Part shown: positions 50,075 to 59,598 of the stretch, piece by piece
Position numbering within the stretch: position 1 is the first letter of the stretch
Layout: each line of letters begins with the position of its first letter
Source: Curvibacter lanceolatus ATCC 14669
GTDB taxonomy: Bacteria; Pseudomonadota; Gammaproteobacteria; Burkholderiales; Burkholderiaceae_C
Assembly: GCF_000381265.1 (NCBI RefSeq)
Contig: NZ_KB906262.1
Coordinates: forward strand, 173,872 to 237,871
Reading direction: 5' to 3'
Length of the DNA stretch: 64,000 nucleotides
Translations under genes and position numbers: made by a program
Notes under the pieces: model-generated
What the model was told of the DNA's origin: nothing
What the model saw: only the letters and a program-made list of their open reading frames with translations
Databases searched by the model: none

Positions 50075-51748
50075 TCAGTCCATCGTCATGGTGGCGATGT
50101 CGATGAACCAGCTGCGCGGCTGCACCACGTTCTTCACCTTGGCCGACAGGGCGCGCGGGCCCACGTCATGGGCGATCCACACGAACGGGGCTTCGTCGAC
50201 GATGCGGGCATGCAGCTTGGCCAGGGCGGCGTCGCGGGCCTTGTCGTCAAAGCTGGTGCGGGCATCGGCCACCAGCTTGTCGATCTCGGCATTGCCGAAA
50301 TAGCCCCAGTTGTTGGACACCGGCGGGAAGGTCTTGGTGCTGACGAAGCGCACCATGGCAAAGAAGGGGTCCATGGCGGCAAAGCTCACGTTGATCGCGT
50401 TGCTGCCGTTGGCCGAGGGGTCCTTGCTGCCCTTGCGCCAGTTGGTGAACAAGGTGTTCCACTCGATCACGTCGAACTGCACGTCGAAGAAGCACTGCTT
50501 GAGCGACTGCTGCACGAACTCGTTCATGGGCAGCGGCTGCATCTGGCCCGAGCCCGAGGCCGAGATCTGCACCTTCACCTTCACCGGCTTGGCGGCCGAG
50601 AAGCCGGCCTGGCTCATCAGCGCCTGGGCGGCCTTGACGTCGTACTTGATGTCGAACGCCGGGTTGCCCCACCAGGGGTGGCCCGGGGGAACCGTGCCTT
50701 TCGGGATGGCCATCATGCCGTTGAGCATCTGTTTCAGGCCTTCACGGTCCACGCACAGGTTGGCAGCCTGGCGCACACGCTTGTCCAGCCAGGGCGAGCC
50801 CTCGGCAAACGACAGCTGCCAGGGCCACACATGGGGCTGGGCATTGCTGTAGAGCTTGAAGCCGCGCTGCTTGATCTGGTCCATGGCGTCGGGGGCCGGG
50901 GCCTCGATCCAGTCCACCTGGCCCGACAGCAGGGCCGCGGTGCGGGCATTGGCCTCGGGCATGGGCAGCATCACCACCTTGTCGATCTTGGGCGTGCGCT
51001 TGGGGTCCCAGTAGCCCTTGTTGGCGGCCAGCTCCAGGCGCTCGCGCGGCACGAAGCGGGTCATGTGGAAGGGGCCGGTGCCCGAGGCGTCGGCGGCAAA
51101 CGCGGCCCAGGCCTGCTTGCTGCGCTCGGCCGGCTCGCTCACGCCGGCGGGCACGGCCTTGAGCTTGGCCTCCCAGTGGCTGGGCGAGGCCATGAACAGG
51201 TTGCTCAGGTTGATCGGCAGAAACGAGTCGGGCTCGCTGGTGATCAGCTCCACCGTGTGCTCGTCGATCTTGCGCGCCGATTTCAGTGTGGGCATGCGCG
51301 AGGCCGTCACGCCGACCTGGCTGGCGTCGAACTGCGGCGCCTCCTTGTCGAGCACCTTGCGTACGTTCCACACCACGGCGTCGGCGTTGAAGGGGCTGCC
51401 GTCATGGAACTTCACGCCGCTGCGCAGCTTGAACACCCATTTGGTCTTGTCCTTGGCGTCCACCGCCCAGCTCAGTGCCAGGGCCGGGATCAGCACGCTG
51501 GGTGCATCGGCCTTGGACAGGTCCCACTGCGTGAGCGAGTCGTACATGGGGATGCCGGTGAAGCGGTTGCCTTCAAAGCCCTGGTCGGGCTGGCCCAGCG
51601 TGCGCGGGATGTCGCCGGCCGTCATGGCGATGCGCAACACCTTCTCTTGGGCCTGGCTGCCGGTGGCGGCCAGCGAGGCGGCCAGCAGCGTCAGCACGGC
51701 GGGCGCGCGCAGCCAGGACATGGGGAAACGGTTTACCAAGCGATTCAT
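50075..51748 (-). CDS. ABC transporter substrate-binding protein (SBP family 5)
   Basis: A 557-residue periplasmic protein with a signal peptide (about 1-34, ending GSQAQ). Family 5 pieces are WVFKLRSGVKFHDGSPFNADAVVWN (read in short parts: FKLRSGVKFHDG), ATGPFHMTRF-like GTGPFHMTRFVPRE, and the long C-terminal lobe. It binds peptides, opines or similar amides for the DppBCDF system. First gene of the operon with amidase at the end. AGGAG lies upstream of the ATG, and a sigma54-like site is 42 bases further up. Confidence 0.92.
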   Translation of the reverse strand: MNRLVNRFPMSWLRAPAVLTLLAASLAATGSQAQEKVLRIAMTAGDIPRTLGQPDQGFEGNRFTGIPMYDSLTQWDLSKADAPSVLIPALALSWAVDAKDKTKWVFKLRSGVKFHDGSPFNADAVVWNVRKVLDKEAPQFDASQVGVTASRMPTLKSARKIDEHTVELITSEPDSFLPINLSNLFMASPSHWEAKLKAVPAGVSEPAERSKQAWAAFAADASGTGPFHMTRFVPRERLELAANKGYWDPKRTPKIDKVVMLPMPEANARTAALLSGQVDWIEAPAPDAMDQIKQRGFKLYSNAQPHVWPWQLSFAEGSPWLDKRVRQAANLCVDREGLKQMLNGMMAIPKGTVPPGHPWWGNPAFDIKYDVKAAQALMSQAGFSAAKPVKVKVQISASGSGQMQPLPMNEFVQQSLKQCFFDVQFDVIEWNTLFTNWRKGSKDPSANGSNAINVSFAAMDPFFAMVRFVSTKTFPPVSNNWGYFGNAEIDKLVADARTSFDDKARDAALAKLHARIVDEAPFVWIAHDVGPRALSAKVKNVVQPRSWFIDIATMTMD

Positions 51749-51789
51749 GGAGTGCTCCTGCTAACCAGTCAAGATTGAATGCAGCAAAA

Positions 51790-51806
51790 CGCAAGTAACA
51801 TGCCAA
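51790..51806 (-). promoter_or_regulatory. candidate sigma54 promoter for the oligopeptide ABC operon
   Basis: On the minus strand: TTGGCATGTTACTTGCG. GG (51803-51804) and GC (51791-51792) are 10 bases apart, and TTGGCA and TTGC match, with C to T, R to T and W to G differences. A start near 51779 gives a 31-base leader with AGGAG. No clear NtrC site was found, so this is a weaker call than the sites at 185, 2667 and 21141. Confidence 0.5.
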
Positions 51807-51920
51807 CGTTTTGATGCCATTCCGAGGGCCGCCTGGTCCGCAACAGTGCATGCAGCCCTGTCGTGGTGCCGGCCGTGCCGAGCCGGTTTGGATGCACCTG
51901 CCGCCTGCCCGGAGCCCACC

Positions 51921-52865
51921 ATGTCCCTGGCCTACAACCTGGCCCGCTTTGACCTGATCTCGATCCGCCTGGCCGTGGCCTGCGCGCACAGCGGCAGCCT
52001 GACCGCGGCGGCGCGCGAGGGCCATCTGGCGCTGGCCGCGGCCAGCCGCCGCCTGCGCGAGCTGGAAGACGCCACCGGCGGGCCCTTGTTCGAGCGCCAT
52101 GCCAAGGGCCTCACCCCCACCCCCGCCGGGCGCCTGTTCGTGAAGCATGGCCTGAGCCTGCTGCAGACCCTGGATCAGCTCACCCGCGAACTGGGCGATC
52201 TGCGTCAGGGCATTGCGCGCCACATCCGGCTGTGCGCCAGCACCGCCGCCATCAACCAGTTTCTGCCGGCGCTGCTGGCGCGTTTTGGCGAGCTGCACCC
52301 CCAGGTGCGGGTGGATCTGGAAGAGCAGGTGTCTGACACCGTGGTCCGCACCCTGCGCGAGGGGCGGGCCGACCTGGCGGTGTTCGTCGAGGGGCCCGAC
52401 ACCAGTGGCCTGAGCACCCGGCATTTCCGCGACGACGAACTGATCCTGGTGCTGCCGGCGCGCCATGCCGTGGCCACCGGCACACCGGCGCGCCAGCCCG
52501 TGGCTTTCACCAGCCTGCTGGATGAGCCATGGATCAGCCTGGCGGCGGGTGCCGCCATGCTGCAACAGCAGCAGCAGGCGGCGTTGGCCGTGAACAAGCC
52601 CCTGCGCCTGCGCATGCAGGTGCGCAGCTTTGATGCGGTGTGCCACATGGTGGCCTCGGGCCTGGGGCTGGCGGTGCTGCCCAAGGCTGCCTCGCTGCCC
52701 ATCGTGCGGGCCATGAAGCTGGCCTGGCGCCCCCTGGCCGACCCCTGGTCGCGGCGCCGCCTGCTGGTGGCCACGCCCGAGGGCGCGGTGGATGAGGGGG
52801 TGCAGTTGCTGGCCGACTTTCTGGTGGCCGCCCCCGGAAAACCCCGCGACAAGATTTCACAATAG
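51921..52865 (+). CDS. LysR-family transcriptional regulator
   Basis: A 314-residue LysR protein. The HTH (about 10-70) has SGSLTAAAREGHLALAAASRRLRELE (in short parts: LTAAAREGHLALAAASRRL) and GGPLFERHAKGLTPTPAGR. The effector domain (about 92-295) has LVLPARHAVA and VASGLGLAVLPKAA. Divergent from the ABC/amidase operon, so it probably regulates it, which is the usual LysR arrangement. GGAG precedes ATG 51921. Confidence 0.88.
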   Translation: MSLAYNLARFDLISIRLAVACAHSGSLTAAAREGHLALAAASRRLRELEDATGGPLFERHAKGLTPTPAGRLFVKHGLSLLQTLDQLTRELGDLRQGIARHIRLCASTAAINQFLPALLARFGELHPQVRVDLEEQVSDTVVRTLREGRADLAVFVEGPDTSGLSTRHFRDDELILVLPARHAVATGTPARQPVAFTSLLDEPWISLAAGAAMLQQQQQAALAVNKPLRLRMQVRSFDAVCHMVASGLGLAVLPKAASLPIVRAMKLAWRPLADPWSRRRLLVATPEGAVDEGVQLLADFLVAAPGKPRDKISQ

Positions 52866-52957
52866 TTACTTTATAGTCATCGATACAAGGCGGTTAGTTG
52901 TTGAACTGCAAGGTTCAGGGACTGCTCGCGCGGCCTTGGCCCTTCAACAGGTAGCCC

Positions 52958-55213
52958 ATGTCATCAGATGCACTGATTCCCTTCCTTCAGGAGCCCGACT
53001 CGCCCGAGGCGCCGCCGCCCCAGCCTGGTTCGCCTGCGCTGCCGCCGTGGCGGGTGCTGGTGGTGGACGATGACCGCGATGTGCACGACAGCACCGGCTA
53101 CGCCTTGCGCGGCCTGGAGCTGGTGGGCCGGCCGGTGGAACTGCTGCATGCCTACTCCAGTGCCGAGGGCCTGATGCTGTTGCGCCACGAGCACGATGTG
53201 GCGGTGATCCTGCTCGATGTGGTGATGGAGACCGAGCACGCCGGCCTGGCGATGGTGGACAACATCCGCAACGGCCTGGGCCTGCACAACACCCGCATCA
53301 TCCTGCGCACCGGCCAACCCGGGCAGGCGCCCGAGATCGAGACCATCCGGCGCTACGACATCAACGACTACAAGACCAAGAGCGAACTCACGCGGGCCAA
53401 GCTGTACGCTACCCTGACGGCCGCCGTGCGTTGCTACGACCAGCTGTGCCGCCTCGACGCCAGCCGCCGCGGGCTCGAGAAGATCGTCGCCGCCAGCAAC
53501 CAGTTCATGGCCGAGCAGGGCCTGCAGACCTTTGCTGAAGGGGTGATCACCCAGATCGCCAGCCTGATCGGGGTTCAGCCCGAAGGCCTGGTGTGCGCCA
53601 GCACCGACCCGGCCCCGGGCGCCGGCCAGGCCGCAGACTACGTGGTGATCGCGGCGGCCGGCCCTTACCGCCACCTGATCCAGAAGCGCCTGGGCGAGAT
53701 CACCGACCCCGAGATCGTGCAGCAGCTCAGCCAGGGCCTGGCCGAGCGCCGCAGCCTGGTGGCGCAGCGCAGCCTGACCCTGTTCTTCTCGGGCCGCGAC
53801 GGGCAGGACTTTGCCGCCTTTGTGGCGGCGTCCGAGCCGCTGCGCGAGGTCGATGCACACCTGCTGGAGGTGTTCTGCACCAACATCGCCCTGTGCGCGT
53901 CCAACGTGTCGCTGTTCATGCGGCTGCGCAATGTGGCCTTTGTCGATCGCATGCTGGGCGTTCCCAACCGCACGGCCCTGGTCCAGCACCTGGACGAGCA
54001 GGTGGCGGCCGGCGAGCTGCAAGACCTGGTGCTGGCCCTGATCGATGTGGACCAGTTTGCCGAGACCAACGACATGTTCGGCCACCGCTACGGCGACCTG
54101 CTGCTGGGTGCCATTGCCCAGCGGCTGACGCAGGCCCTGGTCAGCCGCTGTTACATCGCCCGGGTGGCCGGCAACACCTTTGCGGTGGTGGGCCATGAAG
54201 GCGTGGTCAACCCGGACGAGTTGCGCACCTTGTTCGACCAGCCCTTCCAGGTCGAGGAGATCAACCGGCGCCTGTCGGTGTCGATGAGCCTGGTGCGCTG
54301 TGCCGAGGTACCGGCCCTCAACGGCAGCGAGCTGCTCAAGGACGCCTCGATCGCCATGAAGCGGGCCAAGGCCGCAGGCCAGGGCCGCATCGAGTACTAC
54401 TCGGCCGCGCTGGGGGCGGATTCGAAAGAGCGCACCCGTTTGCTGCATGGCCTGCACCGGGCCTTTGACCATGACCGACTGTTCGTGGTGTATCAACCTC
54501 AGGTCTCGCTGGTCACGGGCGCCGTGCTCGGGGTGGAGGCGCTGATGCGCTGGCGCGCCGAAGACGGCTCGCTGGTGCCCCCCGACCGCTTCATCCCGGT
54601 GGCCGAGCGCTCGGGCCTGATCGTGGGCCTGGGCACCTGGGTGCTGCGCACCGCCCTGAGCGATCTGGGGCGGCTGCACCAGTTGGGCTGGCGCCCGCTG
54701 CGCATGGCGGTCAACGTGTCGGCGGTGCAGTTCGGCCAGCCCGACTTCCTGCAGACCCTGGACGAGGCCCTGCAGGACAAGCAGATCGCCCCGGACTGCC
54801 TGGAGCTCGAGATCACCGAGTCGGTTTCGATGGTGGGCATGGAGCGGGTGGCCGCCGTGATGCGCGAGATCCGCAGCCGGCAGGTGGCCGTGGCCATCGA
54901 TGATTTCGGCACCGGCTTCTCTTCGCTGTCCTACCTGGACCAGCTGCCGGCCGACCGGCTCAAGATCGACCGCGCCTTCGTGGAACTGCTCGAGACCGAA
55001 CGCCCCGGTGCCCGCATTGCGCGCATGATCGTGCCGCTGGGCCATCAGCTGGGCATGAAGGTGCTGGCCGAGGGCGTGGAGACCGAGCGCCAGGTGGCCA
55101 TCCTGCGCGACCTGGGTTGTGATGAAGCGCAGGGCTATCTGTACGCCCGGCCCATGCCATTTGATGTGCTGTGCGAGTGGCTGGCGCGCCACCCGGTGGG
55201 GATGCAGGACTGA
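52958..55213 (+). CDS. response regulator with DUF3369, degenerate GGDEF and EAL domains
   Basis: A 751-residue cytosolic regulator. REC domain (about 32-150) with phosphoacceptor Asp in VILLDVVMET and preceding acidic VVDDDRDVHD. DUF3369 (about 170-300). GGDEF domain (about 320-460) is degenerate: the active-site motif is AGNTF instead of GGDEF, so it should not make c-di-GMP. The EAL domain (about 480-735) keeps GVEALMRW, ELEITESVS, AIDDFGTGFSSLSYL and KIDRAFV, so it is predicted to degrade c-di-GMP. No partner histidine kinase is adjacent. Confidence 0.9.
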   Translation: MSSDALIPFLQEPDSPEAPPPQPGSPALPPWRVLVVDDDRDVHDSTGYALRGLELVGRPVELLHAYSSAEGLMLLRHEHDVAVILLDVVMETEHAGLAMVDNIRNGLGLHNTRIILRTGQPGQAPEIETIRRYDINDYKTKSELTRAKLYATLTAAVRCYDQLCRLDASRRGLEKIVAASNQFMAEQGLQTFAEGVITQIASLIGVQPEGLVCASTDPAPGAGQAADYVVIAAAGPYRHLIQKRLGEITDPEIVQQLSQGLAERRSLVAQRSLTLFFSGRDGQDFAAFVAASEPLREVDAHLLEVFCTNIALCASNVSLFMRLRNVAFVDRMLGVPNRTALVQHLDEQVAAGELQDLVLALIDVDQFAETNDMFGHRYGDLLLGAIAQRLTQALVSRCYIARVAGNTFAVVGHEGVVNPDELRTLFDQPFQVEEINRRLSVSMSLVRCAEVPALNGSELLKDASIAMKRAKAAGQGRIEYYSAALGADSKERTRLLHGLHRAFDHDRLFVVYQPQVSLVTGAVLGVEALMRWRAEDGSLVPPDRFIPVAERSGLIVGLGTWVLRTALSDLGRLHQLGWRPLRMAVNVSAVQFGQPDFLQTLDEALQDKQIAPDCLELEITESVSMVGMERVAAVMREIRSRQVAVAIDDFGTGFSSLSYLDQLPADRLKIDRAFVELLETERPGARIARMIVPLGHQLGMKVLAEGVETERQVAILRDLGCDEAQGYLYARPMPFDVLCEWLARHPVGMQD

Positions 55214-55683
55214 GGCCCCCACGGTCGTGCACTTCGTGTCACTCCCTGCCCCCCAAGGGGGCCGCAGCCCGCCTTCGGGCGGCCGGGCGGCGGGCTGACC
55301 TCTTCGTTTCGAGCCGGCTGAATTCAGAAGGGGGCCCTACGGCTCGTTGAGTTCGTGTCACTCCCACGTGCGGCCGCGAGACGCGAACGCTCTTCGCCCT
55401 GTCCAGCCCTGCGCAGGCAGGCCTGGAGCCGCAGGGCTCAGCCCCCCAGGGGGGCCGCAGGCCGCCTTGGGGCGGCCCGGCGCCGGCCTGACCTCTTCGT
55501 TTGAAGCCGGCTGAATTCAGAAGGGGGCCTGACGGCCCGCTCAGTTCGTGTCACTCCCAGGTGCGGCCGCGAGACGCGGACGCTCTACGCCCTGTTCAGC
55601 CCGGCGCAGGCAGGCCCGGCGCCGGGCTGACTCCTTCGTTGTAAGCCTGCTGGAGCTCAAAGAGGGCCTGGTGGCCGCCTCAC
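55214..55683. repeat. GC-rich repeat array (family of 12975-13566, opposite orientation)
   Basis: About two and a half units fill the 470-base gap between two convergent genes, starting directly at the stop codon at 55213. Shared blocks are CGTGCACTTCGTGTCACTCC, GGCGGCCCGGCGCCGGCCTG, ACCTCTTCGTTT and GGCTGAATTCAGAAGGGGGC, which recur at about 55317 and 55508. The same blocks appear inverted at 12975-13090. No gene was found. Confidence 0.85.
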
Positions 55684-56514
55684 TTAAAACTGGGGTTTGT
55701 CCACCAGGGTGCTCAGGGGCAGCGCGGCGATTTCTTGCAGCAGCAGGGCCAGTTGGCGGGCGGCGGCGTCGATCAGGGCGTGCCCTTTTTCGGCCGTGGC
55801 GGCGGCGGCGTTGCCGGCGGCGCCGGCGGGGTTGTAGTCCTGCATCTGCCAGCCCAGCTTGGCGCTGCGCCCGTTGCCCAGCAAGGTGTAGCGCGCGGCC
55901 CGGTCCTGGGAGCTGCTGTGAAACTGGCGCGCCTGGGCCATGTCCACCCGGTCTGGCTGCAGCGCCAGCATCATCGAGGTCTCGATGTCGCCGGCGTGGA
56001 TGCCGAAGCGGTGCTCGTCAGGCCCGAAACGGGCCTCCAGCTCGGGCGGCAGCGGCAGGTTGAACCAGCTGCTGCTGTAGACGATCAGGTTGCAGCGGCT
56101 GCGCAGCTCGCGCGCCACGATGTCGAGCACGCTCACCTGCCCCCCGTGGCTGTTGAACAGCAGCAGCTTGCGCACCCCGGCGCGGGCCACGCACTCGCCC
56201 AGCTCCACCCACAGCCGGATCACCGTCTCGGGCGACAGCGTCAGCGTGCCGGCAAAGCGCTGGTGCTCAGGGCTCAGGCCCACCGCCTGGGTGGGCAGGA
56301 ACAGGGCCGGCAGGGTGGCATTCAGGTGGGGCAGGCAGGCCGCCACAATGCCCTCGACCAGGGCCGTGTCCACGCTCAGCGGCAGGTGCGGGCCATGCTG
56401 CTCGATGGCCGCCACCGGCAGCACGGCCACCACCTCGGCCGCCTCGCCGCTGGCCTGCAGATGGGCAAAATCACGGGCACTCAGGTCGGCCCAGAAGCGC
56501 GATGGAAGGATCAT
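55684..56514 (-). CDS. creatininase-family amidohydrolase
   Basis: A 276-residue creatininase-fold protein. The metal-binding segments are seen: AAIEQHGPHLPLSVDT (about 35-50) with Glu, His and Asp; LLFNSHGGQVSVLD (about 117); and FGIHAGDIETSMML (about 170-183) with the late Glu. The family hydrolyses cyclic amides, as in creatinine or formylamide breakdown for cofactor biosynthesis; the substrate here is not known. It is flanked by two GGDEF/EAL genes without evident functional link. Confidence 0.87.
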   Translation of the reverse strand: MILPSRFWADLSARDFAHLQASGEAAEVVAVLPVAAIEQHGPHLPLSVDTALVEGIVAACLPHLNATLPALFLPTQAVGLSPEHQRFAGTLTLSPETVIRLWVELGECVARAGVRKLLLFNSHGGQVSVLDIVARELRSRCNLIVYSSSWFNLPLPPELEARFGPDEHRFGIHAGDIETSMMLALQPDRVDMAQARQFHSSSQDRAARYTLLGNGRSAKLGWQMQDYNPAGAAGNAAAATAEKGHALIDAAARQLALLLQEIAALPLSTLVDKPQF

Positions 56515-56657
56515 GCGCGCATCTTAGAGCGTGTTGCGGCGGTGAGCAGGTCCCTTCTGCCGGCGCGTCTCTGGACCTCGGAATTGACCAACATCACCAA
56601 TTTGCCCGCCGCAACCCGTTAGGATGCAGGCCCATACCCACCGCAAGCCCATAACAA

Positions 56658-59579
56658 GTGCCCGTTGATCAGAAATCCAAGCTGCTGCCGGCGCTATGGA
56701 CCGCAGTGCTTTACGCCGCCACGGGCTGGCTTTCCCTGCAGATCTGCATCCCGCCCGACTATGTGTCGCTGATGTTCCTGCCGGCCGGCGTGGCCTTGGG
56801 CATGGCCCTGACCCAGGGGGCCTGGGCCCTGCCGGGCGTGGCGCTGGGCTCGCTGGCGGTGCAGTGGATGGCGGGGCAGCAGGCGGGGCTCGAAGGTGGG
56901 GTGTCCTGGACCATGCTGATGTCCCCCCTGGGGGCTGCGTTGCAGGCGTATCTGGGCGCCTGGCTGGCGCGGCGCTGGGTGGGCTACCCCGATCCGGTCG
57001 AGACGCCGCAGCGCGTCACCCTTCTGTTGTTGGTCGTGGGGCCCTTGAGCACGCTGGTCAATGCCAGCCTGTCGGTGCCGATGCTGGTGTTGTCGGACCT
57101 GATTCCTGCCAGCGAAGCCCTTTTCAGTTGGTGGACCTGGTGGCTGGGCGATGCCGTGGGCGCCGTGCTGGGCTTGCCGCTGCTGCTGGTGTTCCTGGGG
57201 CAGCCCAAGGCGGCCTGGCGCTCGCGTCGCCTCAGTGTGGCCATGCCCTTGCTGTTGGCCCTGTTGGTGGTCGGGGCGGTGGTGTACGAGACCAAGAACT
57301 GGGAGGAGCAGCGCATCCGCAGTCAGCTCAACCAGTACGCCCAGGAGCAGGGCGGGCTTTTGCAGCGTCGCCTGGATGCGCAAAACGACAGCGTGCAGGC
57401 CATTGCCCGGGTGATGCAGATCAGCCGCACCGCGCCCGAGGTGTCCCAGGCCGAGGCACAGACGGATTTCTCGATCACCGTGCGGCATTGGCTGGACCGC
57501 TATGGCGGCACACAGAACTTCGGCTGGAGCCCCCTGGTGCAGCTGGCCGATCGGGCGGCCTATGAGGCCGGGCGCTGGCCCATCAAGGGCCGCTCGGCCA
57601 CGGGTGAGACCTTCACGGCCGCCCTGCGCAACAGCTACCTGCCCATCACCCTGATCGAGCCCCTGGCGAGCAATGCCCAGGCGCTGGGCCTGGATGTGGC
57701 CGTGCTGCCCGCCACAGCCGACTCGGTGGCCGGCACCCGAACCACAGGCCAGCCGCGCGTGAGCGAGGGCATCCGGCTGGTACAGGAGGTGGGCGAGCAG
57801 CGCGGCGTGGTGATGTACCAGGCCGTGTTCCAGCCCCACAGCACCGTGCTCAAGGGCGTGGTGTCGGCGGTGTTCCGCATGGACGACGTGCTGCAGGCGC
57901 TGGGCACGGCAGACTCCGGCGCACGGCCTGAGAGCTGCCTGATCGACTCGCAGGCCGCCGTGGGCAACCGGCGCCTGGCCGGCCCGAGCGGCTGCGATGC
58001 GGCCGAATGGGCCCGCGCCCCGATGACGGTTCAACTGCCATTGCAGTTCGGTGGCCGGGAATGGGTGCTGCTGGTGCGAGCCAATGTGGGCTTTCTGAAC
58101 CAGGCGCGCGACCTCAGCGCCTGGGCCATGGTGGCCCTGAGCCTGCTGTGCGTGGGCCTGCTGGGGGCGTTTTTGCTGGTCATCACGGGCCAGACGCGGC
58201 GCACCCAGGCCCTGGTCGAGCAGCGCACGCTGGAGCTGGCGGCGCTGGCGCATTACGACAGCCTCACCGGCCTGCCCAACCGCAGCCAGTGGGTCAGCCG
58301 CGGCCAGGCCGAGCTGCAGCAGGCCCAGCACACTCAGCAGGCGCTGGCCGTGCTGTTCCTGGACCTGGACCACTTCAAGCACATCAACGACACCCTGGGC
58401 CATGCGCTGGGCGACGAGTTGCTGCAGGCCGTGTCGCAGCGACTCCAGCCTTGCCTGGAAGGCCACCACATGCTGGCGCGCATCGGCGGCGACGAGTTCG
58501 TGGCTCTGCTGCCCCAGCTGCAAGGCCCCGACGAGGCCGCCCAGGTGGCCGAGCGCCTGCGCCGCGCCCTGCAGGCGCCGCTGTACGTCCAGGGGCACGA
58601 GATCAACCTGTCGGCCAGCATCGGCATCGCCTGCTACCCGCAGGACGGCGACACCCTGGACCACCTGCTCAAGCACGCCGACACGGCGATGTACGTGGCC
58701 AAGGATGCCGGGCGCAACGGCTACCAGTTCTTCATGAAGGAAATGAACGCGCGCGTGTCGCGCCGCATGTTCCTGGAGAACAACCTGCGTCGTGCGCTGG
58801 AGCGCGACGAGCTGTTCCTGGTCTACCAGCCGCAGATCGATGCCGCCAGCGGGCGCGTGGCCGGGGTCGAGGCCCTGGTGCGCTGGCGCCACCCCGATGA
58901 AGGCCTGATCCCGCCCGACCGCTTCATCCCGGTGGCCGAGGACTGCGGCCTGATCGAGCCCCTGGGCGCCTGGGTGCTGCACCAGGCCTGCCGCCAGTTG
59001 CAGGACTGGACGCACCTGGGCGAGACCGATCTGATGATGGCCATCAACATCTCGCCCATGCAGTTCCGCAAGACGGGCTTCATCGACACGGTGCGCCATG
59101 CGCTGAGCGCCAGCGGGGTGAACCCGGCGCGCGTCGAGCTGGAGATCACGGAGACCCTGCTGATGCAGCCCTTGAAAGACCTGGACAACCGCCTGCGCGA
59201 ACTGGCCGACATGGGCCTGACCTTTGCGCTCGACGATTTCGGCACCGGCTACTCCAGCCTGGGTTACCTCAAGCGCCTGCCCATCTCGCGCATCAAGCTC
59301 GACAAATCCTTTGTGGCCGACCTGCCTGGTGATGTGGAGGATGAAGCCATCACCCGCGCCACCTTGTCCATGGCCAAAGACCTGGGCCTGCGCTGCGTGG
59401 CCGAAGGTGTGGAGACCGAGGCCCAGCAACGTTTCCTGACCGATCGGGGCTGCGACACCTTGCAGGGCTATCTGTTTGCCCGCCCCATGCCGGCCGACGA
59501 ATGCCGCGACTGGCTGCGCCGTTACCGGGGCGAATGGGCTCAGGCCCGTGCCGCGGGGCGTGAACCCCTGCGAGCCTGA
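56658..59579 (+). CDS. membrane GGDEF-EAL protein with MASE1 and CHASE sensor
   Basis: A 973-residue c-di-GMP protein starting at GTG (ATG is absent nearby; the ribosome-binding site is weak). An N-terminal multi-membrane MASE1-like region (about 8-210, FLPAGVALGMALTQG), a periplasmic CHASE-type region (about 230-470), and a further membrane segment (about 490-512) precede GGDEF (about 535-695; ARIGGDEFVALLP intact) and EAL (about 710-960; GVEALVRW, ALDDFGTGYSSLGYL, KLDKSFVADL). No RxxD inhibitory site is seen. Both domains look catalytic. Its signal is unknown. Confidence 0.9.
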   Translation: MPVDQKSKLLPALWTAVLYAATGWLSLQICIPPDYVSLMFLPAGVALGMALTQGAWALPGVALGSLAVQWMAGQQAGLEGGVSWTMLMSPLGAALQAYLGAWLARRWVGYPDPVETPQRVTLLLLVVGPLSTLVNASLSVPMLVLSDLIPASEALFSWWTWWLGDAVGAVLGLPLLLVFLGQPKAAWRSRRLSVAMPLLLALLVVGAVVYETKNWEEQRIRSQLNQYAQEQGGLLQRRLDAQNDSVQAIARVMQISRTAPEVSQAEAQTDFSITVRHWLDRYGGTQNFGWSPLVQLADRAAYEAGRWPIKGRSATGETFTAALRNSYLPITLIEPLASNAQALGLDVAVLPATADSVAGTRTTGQPRVSEGIRLVQEVGEQRGVVMYQAVFQPHSTVLKGVVSAVFRMDDVLQALGTADSGARPESCLIDSQAAVGNRRLAGPSGCDAAEWARAPMTVQLPLQFGGREWVLLVRANVGFLNQARDLSAWAMVALSLLCVGLLGAFLLVITGQTRRTQALVEQRTLELAALAHYDSLTGLPNRSQWVSRGQAELQQAQHTQQALAVLFLDLDHFKHINDTLGHALGDELLQAVSQRLQPCLEGHHMLARIGGDEFVALLPQLQGPDEAAQVAERLRRALQAPLYVQGHEINLSASIGIACYPQDGDTLDHLLKHADTAMYVAKDAGRNGYQFFMKEMNARVSRRMFLENNLRRALERDELFLVYQPQIDAASGRVAGVEALVRWRHPDEGLIPPDRFIPVAEDCGLIEPLGAWVLHQACRQLQDWTHLGETDLMMAINISPMQFRKTGFIDTVRHALSASGVNPARVELEITETLLMQPLKDLDNRLRELADMGLTFALDDFGTGYSSLGYLKRLPISRIKLDKSFVADLPGDVEDEAITRATLSMAKDLGLRCVAEGVETEAQQRFLTDRGCDTLQGYLFARPMPADECRDWLRRYRGEWAQARAAGREPLRA

Positions 59580-59598
59580 GCGTCAGTCCAGCCCCGGG

